Source: CAYPZL01 sp964415045
Lineage (GTDB): Bacteria; Planctomycetota; Phycisphaerae; Sedimentisphaerales; Anaerobacaceae
Direction of reading: 5' to 3'
DNA length: 54,981 bases
Assembly (NCBI GenBank): GCA_964415045.1
Contig: CAYPZL010000010.1
Span: 1 to 54,981 of the forward strand
Shown here: positions 24,738 through 32,251 of the stretch, piece by piece
Layout of the letters: each line of letters starts with the position of its first letter
Position numbering within the stretch: position 1 is the first letter of the stretch
The notes under the pieces: generated by a model
What the model was told of the DNA's origin: nothing
Database searches by the model: none
Seen by the model: the letters and a program-made list of their open reading frames with translations, nothing else
Translations under genes and position numbers: made by a program

Positions 24738-26184
24738 AATGACGCCACCTCTTCATGACAGCAATACCCTCATCCAACAATTTCGACTCACGCGTCGTAC
24801 AAGTCCGCCCGTTGGGCAGCACCAAGTTTGCTGCCTCGCGGGGCTCCAACTTCAGCAGGCCGCCCCCCAGTGGATGGCCCTCAAGCTCGCAACTCAGTCG
24901 CGCAAGCGGAGTCGCCCAGGCGCGCTGCAGACGCTCCACTGATGTTCCGTTCTTGAGTCTGACCGCGTGGACGGAATTTGTGCAAACACATTTGGCGTGA
25001 TTGGCGACCAAGGCAGCCCCATTGCCGCTCATGCAGGACAAAAAGGCATCCGGGACCCGGACGTCTGGAACCACGTACCATGGGGTCCGCGTCCGGCACT
25101 TATATGCCCCTTGCGCATCTACCGCTTTCGGGGTCTCAAGGTAACGCAGGACGGCCGAAGGTAAGCTTTGCCCCCCCCTGATTTTGAGGAGAAGCACAGG
25201 TTGGTCTCGGTTTAGCCACGCGCGAACGGTTGCGTGTGTGACCGCCACCTGCGGCAGGACTCCCGCGTTTCGCACTGAAGGGTGGAGGAACTCTTGCGGA
25301 ATACCGACGGTCGCGGCTTCAGATGGCCGCAGGTGAAAGAAATCGTTTGCCCCAGTCACGTATCCAATACTTACTCGGGCTACCTCGCCCAGTCGCACGG
25401 TCTCTGAACTGTCTGCGAGCTCACGGTATAAGAGGCGGATCGCGTGCGGCAGAAGAAAGGGCCGCAGTCGCGACCTCCATGACCGCCATTCTTCGAGCGA
25501 CGCCCGTTCATAATCGGAGGGTGCTTTTCGACTGTGGGAGAAATGCCGGCGCTGCGTGATTCGCACGTGGTCTGTGCAGCCGCCGAACCCATACGCATAT
25601 AGAAGCCAACAGTCTTCCGACAACCCCGTGAAAATCTTCTCTCGAACCGCAATCAACTGAACAGCGGCGAAGTTTCGTGCAAGATATTCCAGCAGCGGAC
25701 CGGCATATGTTGCATGTCCGATTTCAGCCGGTACAACAAACGCCATACGACCGCCGCGCTTTAGCAGCGAAGCGGCAACTACCAGGAACGGCGCCCAAGA
25801 GGACGTTAGGGAGGAAAACCCCACTCCCAGCCTCGCACAAATTGCCAGGGCGCGCTGCCGCACTTCTCCTCGCCATCGCTGGTATCGTATGAATGGCGGA
25901 TTGCCCGCAGCACAATCAAAGCGCTCTGCGGTCTCTCCCGCCCAGGCAAAGAAGTCGGCCTCGTGGATCGTTGCCCACGGCGCGGCGCTGATGGCCTTGG
26001 GCAATGCGTCTCTATCTTGTTCTACTCCCGTACTGTTCTGGTGCAGTGTCAGAAACCGACCGTCGCCACAGGACGGATCGATCAGCCGATCCGTTGGACG
26101 CCGGACCACCCACCGAACCAACGCGGCTGCGACACGTTCCGGCGTATAATATGCCCCGTTTTGCTTACGAGCCCTATTTTCCAT
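24730..26184 (-). CDS. Type II N6-adenine DNA methyltransferase (gamma class)
   Basis: The 484-residue protein has motif X (GAYYTP, 10-15), motif I (DPSCGDGRF, 36-44) and motif IV NPPF (95-98, in AAGNPPFIRYQRW). The order is X-I-IV with a long C-terminal target-recognition region, as in TaqI, PstI and Eco57I-type enzymes that methylate adenine N6. I chose the ATG at 26184 (MENRARKQNGAYYTP), preceded by GAGG; 12 further in-frame residues upstream are less likely coding. It is transcribed before the nuclease gene, so methylation can come first. Confidence 0.88.
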   Translation of the reverse strand: MENRARKQNGAYYTPERVAAALVRWVVRRPTDRLIDPSCGDGRFLTLHQNSTGVEQDRDALPKAISAAPWATIHEADFFAWAGETAERFDCAAGNPPFIRYQRWRGEVRQRALAICARLGVGFSSLTSSWAPFLVVAASLLKRGGRMAFVVPAEIGHATYAGPLLEYLARNFAAVQLIAVREKIFTGLSEDCWLLYAYGFGGCTDHVRITQRRHFSHSRKAPSDYERASLEEWRSWRSRLRPFLLPHAIRLLYRELADSSETVRLGEVARVSIGYVTGANDFFHLRPSEAATVGIPQEFLHPSVRNAGVLPQVAVTHATVRAWLNRDQPVLLLKIRGGQSLPSAVLRYLETPKAVDAQGAYKCRTRTPWYVVPDVRVPDAFLSCMSGNGAALVANHAKCVCTNSVHAVRLKNGTSVERLQRAWATPLARLSCELEGHPLGGGLLKLEPREAANLVLPNGRTCTTRESKLLDEGIAVMKRWRHYA

Positions 26185-26279
26185 GTAGGACCTCAATCCA
26201 CATGCAACAAGTTCCCGCAAAAGGACACGGAAATTGCCAACGCACTGCCCATGGCTTCACACAACATTGTCTCGCGAGC

Positions 26280-26309
26280 ATTATACGCTGTCTATGAGGC
26301 ATGTTTCAA
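26280..26309 (-). promoter_or_regulatory. Promoter of the restriction-modification operon
   Basis: On the minus strand TTGAAA (26309-26304) and TATAAT (26285-26280) lie 18 bases apart. The predicted start near 26273 is about 90 bases ahead of the methyltransferase ATG at 26184. The remainder of 26221-26659 contains no gene that I can support. Confidence 0.5.
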
Positions 26310-26511
26310 GCTCTTCCCGCGACATACTCCGAGATAGTCCCAAGCATGTATACGCTGCCATCTGTAGTCATAAGCTCGTGTAAGGTTCGGCTCTCTTGCA
26401 TGCGGTGATTATATCACATTCACCGGAGTCGTGGAGGTTTGTATCCGTGCGTAAGAACAGAAGATATCCGCGGCCCTTACCCACCGCTGTTTAGGGCCTG
26501 TTCATCTGATG

Positions 26512-26542
26512 CGGTTGCGATATTGTCGCAAACCTGGTATCG
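26512..26542 (+). promoter_or_regulatory. Palindrome and promoter-like motif upstream of the secreted protein gene
   Basis: GGTTGCGA (26512-26519) pairs with TCGCAAACC (26525-26533) with one extra base. The TTGCGA inside it lies 17 bases before TATCGT (26537-26542). The word CCTGGTATCGT (26532-26542) recurs at 28399-28409 upstream of the next gene. The -10 match is modest. Confidence 0.35.
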
Positions 26543-26659
26543 TCTGGACTTATGATAACTGATGGCTTCCGCCGGGAAATTGCTTACAATCGTTTTTTTG
26601 TGGGTGGCCCGATGCCGGGTGTGAGTGAAATGGGAATCATTGTGAACAAGGGAAAAGAT

Positions 26660-28315
26660 ATGAGAGATTCGTTGTTCTTCGTGCTTATCGTGACGGTTTT
26701 GTTGTGTACTTGCGGAGGGAAAGCGACCCTTGCAGATGAGGGCGGGGAAGGGGAAGCCGGCACGGTCACGGCGCATTGGCGTGGTCTGCACGGGTACATC
26801 GGCTACAGCGCGTCCCGGCCGCCGGACCGGGCCCAGTACAGTGCGGGGATGGGTTTCTATGCGGCGGTCTGGCCGCTGATCGACAAGCCAATCGCCCACT
26901 TTCAGATCGGCCTGCCCAGCGCCTGGATCACGCCGGACAACTCCGACAACAAAGACACCCCGCTGGCCCCGGTTGGCACGCTGGCGCGGGACAACTGGCC
27001 TGAGCGCGGGCCTACCTGGGGCAGCGTGTTCCAGACCGTCGAAGGCGGGCTGGGCTACTGGGCGCGCAATCATTTCCGCTACGGACCGCCCAAGTTCAGC
27101 ATGAACGCCACGCCGCAGTGCTACGATTACGAGGTCGGCTCGCCCGGGTGGTCGTTCTTCTACAGCAACGAAGCCCTGCCGGATGATCGATTGGGCATCG
27201 CCCAATTGAGCAACCGCCTGCTCATCCCGCCGGACGCGCTGCCTTTCGAGGGCAATCCCAACGGCAAGTTCCTGGGCTACACCTACATGGCCCTGCCCTT
27301 CACCGAGCCGACCACGGGCGACCCGCCCACCGGCGATCAGGCGTGGACCTGCTTCCTGAGTGCGGCCAACTTCAAAGGGCCTATCGCCTACTACATCCCG
27401 GAGACCTGGAGCAAGATCGGCAAGCTGTTCAATTATCCGTTCATCTACGGGCGCGGACTCGACGCCCGTCCGGGACGGATGGGCGGTGGCGCCATGGAGA
27501 TCAATACCGTGCCCCGCTTCGATGGCAGAGACAATCAGGGGGTCGTCTATTCCAAGATACCGAAGCTGCAGTTCCCGGTGGACGAGCAGGGGCGAACCCT
27601 GCTGGTGCAGGACGTGACGTATTACTCGAAGGCGGCCTTGTACGACGCCTTCAAGGCGTGGCGCGACGGCGGCCCGGCCTGCTCCGGACGCTTCGACGAG
27701 AAAGGCACCTGGAAGTCGAAGTTGACCACGCATACGACCCGCTTCGACCAGGCCGGCAAGCGCATGACCGGCATCGACAAGGTCTTCGATACGAAGGTCT
27801 ATGAAGACAACGTGTGGGGCCTCGAATGGTTCGACAGCGACATCAGCGCCAACGGGTTCTTCCCGCAATACTACAAGCACGTCGGTGACGAGCGTGTGGC
27901 GGTGGCGGCCGCCGACGTCCCGCCCGAGACGAAGCTGCTGACGCAGGAGTTCAAACTGGCAGGCCGGGGCCAGCCCTACACCTCGCCGACCGGCGGCGCC
28001 TGGGGCACGCCCGGCCCCACACGTGGGCCCTACCGCGTCGATCTGGCGGACGGCTCGACCGTGACCTATTCCTGGTACCGTTTCGTCGATCAGCCCTCGT
28101 TCCAGCAGTACAAGTGGAGCAAGGCCAAGAAGGCGAAATTGCAGTCCTTCATCGAGAAGATCCACGCGAGCTGGCGAATCGACCGGGACTACATGGCCCC
28201 GCCCGGCAGCGGGACCCTAGCAGCCCTCGATCCGGCTCTGCTCGTCACGCCTCCCAAGGGCCTGGAAGTGGGCTACGTGCCTATCGTGACGCACCAGGAA
28301 GACGCCGGGAAGTAG
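26660..28315 (+). CDS. Large secreted protein of unknown function
   Basis: The 551-residue protein has an N-terminal hydrophobic segment (MRDSLFFVLIVTVLLCTCGG), a signal peptide or possibly lipoprotein signal, then no membrane segment. It is rich in aromatic residues and Gly/Pro (for example GWSFFYSNEALPDD, NPNGKFLGYTYMALPF, TYSWYRFVDQPSFQQYKW), suggesting a large beta or barrel fold acting outside the cell. I do not recognise the family. The start at 26660 follows AAGGGAAAAGAT; in-frame ATGs at 26612 and 26630 are possible. It lies upstream of carbohydrate enzymes and shares a promoter-like word with the GH172 gene. Confidence 0.6.
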   Translation: MRDSLFFVLIVTVLLCTCGGKATLADEGGEGEAGTVTAHWRGLHGYIGYSASRPPDRAQYSAGMGFYAAVWPLIDKPIAHFQIGLPSAWITPDNSDNKDTPLAPVGTLARDNWPERGPTWGSVFQTVEGGLGYWARNHFRYGPPKFSMNATPQCYDYEVGSPGWSFFYSNEALPDDRLGIAQLSNRLLIPPDALPFEGNPNGKFLGYTYMALPFTEPTTGDPPTGDQAWTCFLSAANFKGPIAYYIPETWSKIGKLFNYPFIYGRGLDARPGRMGGGAMEINTVPRFDGRDNQGVVYSKIPKLQFPVDEQGRTLLVQDVTYYSKAALYDAFKAWRDGGPACSGRFDEKGTWKSKLTTHTTRFDQAGKRMTGIDKVFDTKVYEDNVWGLEWFDSDISANGFFPQYYKHVGDERVAVAAADVPPETKLLTQEFKLAGRGQPYTSPTGGAWGTPGPTRGPYRVDLADGSTVTYSWYRFVDQPSFQQYKWSKAKKAKLQSFIEKIHASWRIDRDYMAPPGSGTLAALDPALLVTPPKGLEVGYVPIVTHQEDAGK

Positions 28316-28398
28316 CGTCGCGTGCGACGCCGATCCACCGCTCAGGCGAAAATGACGACCGTATCAGGGACCGGAAACGTTGCGGTTCGGCCCTGTTC

Positions 28399-28446
28399 CC
28401 TGGTATCGTATAGAACCTGATGTACCGAGGCCCCATTCATGGGGCC
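28399..28446 (+). promoter_or_regulatory. Promoter-like motif and hairpin ahead of the GH172 gene
   Basis: TTGCGG (28380-28385) and TATCGT (28404-28409) are 18 bases apart, and CCTGGTATCGT matches the copy at 26532-26542. A perfect hairpin follows at 28429-28446 (GGCCCCAT/ATGGGGCC, two-base loop). It could be a leader structure or a transcription-end signal for RNA from upstream. Confidence 0.3.
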
Positions 28447-28540
28447 GTTGAGACATTCCGAAGATTGTGCGCTTCACATCGCTATCTGAGAAGGCACGAA
28501 ACAACGGGAGTCGTATCGGCCTAGTGGAAAGGAGAACATC

Positions 28541-29737
28541 ATGCGTAGTCGCAACTTTTCGAGCGCGATCCCGGGAGTGATTGCTTTCCTCGCAGCGGTG
28601 CTGATCGCCGGGTGCGCGAGCGAGCGGCAGGACAACGACAAGGCAAGCACATCCTTCGGCGCAAGCGGCGGCCTGGAAACAGGCATGGGAACGCTCCCCC
28701 TGTTGACCGAAGCTCGCACCCGCTCAATCTCGGCCGAGAACCCAACGGGTGAGAAGGGCAAAGGAGGGATGGCAATCCCCAATCCGGCCGAGCCGAAACC
28801 GGCCGCTTCGGCTCGCGCCGCAGACGACCTCGGACAGGGCTGGAAAGTGCGTCCTTTCTTGCGGGTCAATGCCGGAGAGACCGTGACACTGATGGACGTG
28901 GACGGACCGGGAATCATTCAGCACATCTGGATGGTGGAAGGATTGAGCCGGGCGCACGTGCTGCGCGTCTACTGGGACGAAGAAGCGACCCCGTCGATCG
29001 AAGTCCCCGTGCCCGATTTCTTCGCCGTGGGCCATGAGCGGTTCGCCCGGGTCAATTCCCAGGCGGTCGTGGTTAATCCGCGCAACGCGCTGAACTGCTA
29101 CTGGCCGATGCCCTTCCGCAAACACGTACGAATCACCTTCACCAATGAGGCCGACAAGGACCTGCATCTGCTGGCCTTTCAGATCGACTACGCCGAAACG
29201 GAGGTCCCGGAGAACGCCGCATATCTTCACGCCCAGTGGCGCCGCAGCCGCACCAGCGAGGAGAATCCCTACGTCATCCTGGACGGCGTCAAAGGCAAGG
29301 GACGCTACGTGGGAACGTTCCTGGCCTGGACCCAGCTTTCCAAAGGATGGTTCGGCGAAGGCGAAATCAAATTCTACCTGGACGGAGACACCAAGTTCCC
29401 CACTATCTGCGGGACGGGGACGGAGGACTATTTCTGCGGCAGCTATGGTTTCCCGCAGGCGTACAGCTCGGCCTATGCCGGCACAGTCCTGCCCAGCAAC
29501 GATGCCGAGATACCCGGCTACTGGAGCCTGTACCGCTGGCACATTCTCGATCCGATCTGCTACGAGAAGGACGTGCGCGTGACCATTCAAGCCCTGGGCT
29601 GGGGCTCGGACGGCAAATACAAACGGCTCTCCGACGATATCGCCTCGGTCGCCTACTGGTATCAGCGTGAGCCCCACGCGCCCTTCCCCACCTTGCCTCC
29701 GCGAGAGCAGCGGCGTCCCTGGAAAAACCCGGACTAA
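28541..29737 (+). CDS. GH172 (DUF2961) family lipoprotein glycosidase
   Basis: The 398-residue protein has a lipobox (LIAGC at about 22-26), a low-complexity spacer and then the DUF2961 fold: GPGIIQHIWMV, VLRVYWDEEATPSIEVPVPDFFAVGH, NCYWPMPFRKHVRITFTNEA, GEGEIKFYLDGDTKFPTICGTGTEDYFCGSYGFP. The GTGTEDYF motif carries a glutamate of the active site in GH172, a family that includes alpha-D-arabinofuranosidases and difructose dianhydride-forming enzymes. AAAGGAGAA precedes the ATG. The enzyme is probably anchored to a membrane and faces the periplasm or exterior. Substrate is not predictable beyond furanosides. Confidence 0.9.
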   Translation: MRSRNFSSAIPGVIAFLAAVLIAGCASERQDNDKASTSFGASGGLETGMGTLPLLTEARTRSISAENPTGEKGKGGMAIPNPAEPKPAASARAADDLGQGWKVRPFLRVNAGETVTLMDVDGPGIIQHIWMVEGLSRAHVLRVYWDEEATPSIEVPVPDFFAVGHERFARVNSQAVVVNPRNALNCYWPMPFRKHVRITFTNEADKDLHLLAFQIDYAETEVPENAAYLHAQWRRSRTSEENPYVILDGVKGKGRYVGTFLAWTQLSKGWFGEGEIKFYLDGDTKFPTICGTGTEDYFCGSYGFPQAYSSAYAGTVLPSNDAEIPGYWSLYRWHILDPICYEKDVRVTIQALGWGSDGKYKRLSDDIASVAYWYQREPHAPFPTLPPREQRRPWKNPD

Positions 29738-29809
29738 GCGGAGCACGAGGAGATTTGCTCATGGGTTCTCGAGCCCGGCAACGGGATTGAAATTCGATCG
29801 GTAATTGCA

Positions 29810-31123
29810 ATGAACCGACACAGGATAACGCGACGTGAATTTCTCGGCGCTGCAAGCAGTGTGCTTCTTCCCTACATCGTGCCTGCAGCGGCGCTCGGCC
29901 TTGACGGGGCGGTCGCGCCGAGCGAGCGCATCACGCTGGGCCTGATCGGCACGGGCAACATCAACGGACACCACCGGGAGGCTTTTCTGGCCGAGAATGA
30001 CGTCCGTATTGTGGCGGTCTGCGATCCGGTGGCGGCTCGACGTCGGGCGTTTCGCGATCGCGTCAACCAGGCCTACGAGGGCGATGTCTGCGTTGACTAT
30101 CGCGACTTCCGCGAGCTACCGGCTCAGGCGGACATCGACGCCGTCTGCATTGCCACGCCGGACCACTGGCATGCAATACTGGCGGTCGCGGCCCTGCGGG
30201 CGGGCAAGGACGTGTACGTAGAAAAGCCTCTCACGCACACCGTGGCCGAGGGGCGACGCGTGGTCGAGACGGCCGCAACGTACGGGCGCGTTCTCCAGAC
30301 CGGCCTGCAGCGCCGCTCCGGCCGAGCGTACCGCTATGCCTGTGAACTGGTCCGCAACGGTCGCATCGGACGCCTGACGCGCGTCGAGGTGGGCATCATC
30401 GGGATCAACAAAGGCGTACAGGTGGGACAGAACTTCCCGGCGGCGCCGGTGCCGAACGGCTTTGATTACGACCTGTGGTTGGGCCCGGCCCCGACGGCGC
30501 CGTTCAGTCCGCAGCGCGTCGCTCGCGGCAATGAGACGTGCTACTGGTACTATATCTCCGATTACACCACCGGCTTCATCAGCGGCAACGGCGTTCACTT
30601 CGTGGACATCGCCCAATGGGGCATCGGTGATGAAGTCAAACCGGTGTCCGTGAACACTCTTTCAGCCGACATCCCCGCCGATGGTTTGGTGGACGACGCG
30701 ATTGCCTGGCAGTCGGAGGTCGTCTACGAAAACGGCGTGCGAATGAGTTACAGCAGCGAGGGCAACCCGCATCCTGACGGCATCCGTTTCGTGGGCACCG
30801 AAGGCTGGATTCACGTCACCGGCGGCGGGACCCTCAGCGCCAGCGACGCCGATGTGCTCACGTCCGTCATCGGTCCCGATGAGGTCCATCTGTACGCCAG
30901 CCCGGGACACCATCGGAACTTCCTCGACTCCATCAGGACGCGCCGGCCCGCGGCGGCCAGCCCCGAGGTCGGACACCACGCCACCACCACGTGTAACCTG
31001 GTGGAGATCTCCACCCGCGTGGGCCGGAAGATAACGTGGGATGCGAAAGCCGAACGCGTGGTTGGCGATGACGCCGCCAATCGTCTATTGTCCCGCGCGA
31101 TGCGATCGCCCTGGCGGATCTAA
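29810..31123 (+). CDS. Tat-exported Gfo/Idh/MocA family oxidoreductase
   Basis: The 437-residue protein has a twin-arginine signal (RITRREFLGAASSVLLPYIVPAA) followed by the Rossmann fold (ITLGLIGTGNINGHHREAF, VRIVAVCDP). The family signature DAVCIATPDHWHAILAVAALRAGKDVYVEKPL comes next, with the catalytic Lys in EKP. Members use NAD(P), often tightly bound, to oxidise or rearrange sugars; exported planctomycete versions may remove or modify sugars by a redox mechanism. The C-terminal half contains the beta-sheet substrate domain with GNGVHFVDIAQWG. It follows the GH172 gene by 72 bases and could share its transcript. Confidence 0.92.
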   Translation: MNRHRITRREFLGAASSVLLPYIVPAAALGLDGAVAPSERITLGLIGTGNINGHHREAFLAENDVRIVAVCDPVAARRRAFRDRVNQAYEGDVCVDYRDFRELPAQADIDAVCIATPDHWHAILAVAALRAGKDVYVEKPLTHTVAEGRRVVETAATYGRVLQTGLQRRSGRAYRYACELVRNGRIGRLTRVEVGIIGINKGVQVGQNFPAAPVPNGFDYDLWLGPAPTAPFSPQRVARGNETCYWYYISDYTTGFISGNGVHFVDIAQWGIGDEVKPVSVNTLSADIPADGLVDDAIAWQSEVVYENGVRMSYSSEGNPHPDGIRFVGTEGWIHVTGGGTLSASDADVLTSVIGPDEVHLYASPGHHRNFLDSIRTRRPAAASPEVGHHATTTCNLVEISTRVGRKITWDAKAERVVGDDAANRLLSRAMRSPWRI

Positions 31124-31251
31124 TACCCCCGGTCGAGTGAAAGGCAAGGCTGCCCGATGCGAGATTCGGCGGAGGCGGCCTGGCCCCAACATCTTTCTGA
31201 AATGCGGCCTTGATTTCCGTTCCGGCGTCTGCAATAATCCCGTCGTATTCC

Positions 31252-32073
31252 ATGATGTCACGATGGCGCGACAGATTGTTCTGGCTTTTTGTGCTGGCCT
31301 TTTCGTTCTCCGCAGGTGCGACGGGCTGCGACGCGGACGGTACGCCCGAATCCGTCGAAGCACAGCAGAGCGACTGGGTCGAGGTGCTCAAGCACGACAT
31401 CGTGGCTTTCCCCCATACGCTGGCCGGGAATGCGGAGGCCGCCTTCCTGGACAGGGACAACATGGCGGCCCTGCTGGGGGCCGGTTTCGCCAGCGTGGCC
31501 ATGCACAACGGCGGCGCCGACGACCACGTCGCCGAGCACTTCGAGAAGCACTCCACCTTCCACGGCTGCAAGGACGAGACGCTCAACATCATCGGCTCTT
31601 CGGGCACCCACGGTGCGGCCGCCTTGCTCTGGTATCTCTTCTCGCGCGACAGCGGCAACGAGGTCAACCGACAGTGCGCCGAGGCGCTGCAGAGGGCCGT
31701 GACGCTCAACACCATCAGCTTCTACACCCTCAAAGCGGCCCGGCACAACGAGACGCCCAACGGCAAGAGCTGGGCCTGGCCCAGCGGCCACACGTCGAGC
31801 TCGTTCACCGTCGCCTCGGTCCTGCACGAGTTTTACGGCCTGAAGGTGGGCATCCCGGCCTACGCGGCCGCCGGCCTGGTCGCCTACCGCATGATGGACA
31901 CCGGCGATCACTGGGCCAGCGACGTCGCCTTCGGCGCCACCCTCGGCTGGGTCGTCGGCCATTCGGTGGCGCGAAAGTACAAGAGCGCCGACGTGGCCCG
32001 CTTCGAAATCCTGCCCTATTTCGGCAACTACGACGCTCCCGCCCTCGGCATCAGCCTGGTCCGGCGCTTCTGA
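31252..32073 (+). CDS. PAP2 family acid phosphatase-like protein
   Basis: The 273-residue protein has a signal segment ending in SAGATGC, a possible lipobox. PAP2 motifs are present in order: LKAARHNETPNG (a variant of KXXXXXXRP), WPSGHTSS (PSGH), and YRMMDTGDHWASDV (R...H...D). These residues form the phosphate-binding active site in lipid phosphatases and non-specific acid phosphatases. The first motif departs from consensus. There are only a few hydrophobic helices, so it may be soluble or lipid-anchored. The ATG at 31252 or 31255 is chosen because the signal begins there; no strong binding site is seen. Confidence 0.8.
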   Translation: MMSRWRDRLFWLFVLAFSFSAGATGCDADGTPESVEAQQSDWVEVLKHDIVAFPHTLAGNAEAAFLDRDNMAALLGAGFASVAMHNGGADDHVAEHFEKHSTFHGCKDETLNIIGSSGTHGAAALLWYLFSRDSGNEVNRQCAEALQRAVTLNTISFYTLKAARHNETPNGKSWAWPSGHTSSSFTVASVLHEFYGLKVGIPAYAAAGLVAYRMMDTGDHWASDVAFGATLGWVVGHSVARKYKSADVARFEILPYFGNYDAPALGISLVRRF

Positions 32074-32092
32074 CGCAGACCGGCGTTCTCAC

Positions 32093-32121
32093 TTGATTCT
32101 CCGTCGCTCGTAGGCGATACT
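32093..32121 (+). promoter_or_regulatory. Promoter-like motif upstream of the first GH78 gene
   Basis: TTGATT (32093-32098) and GATACT (32116-32121) are 17 bases apart. Transcription would start near 32128, about 124 bases ahead of the preferred GTG start at 32252. Confidence 0.35.
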
Positions 32122-32251
32122 TGGCGCCATGAGAAACATGTCCAAGCCGAGTGGTGTATGTGATGTGTCGAACGACGCAGCTTCCGTCCGCGTCCGTTCG
32201 GTGCACGGTCAAACTACTGTCAAAGCTACCTCGAACGGAGGAACGTCAAAA

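Noticed and set aside
23817..26184. Prophage or integrative element around the restriction-modification genes
   Set aside because: No integrase, phage structural gene, tRNA target or flanking direct repeat is present; only the two-gene unit is supported.
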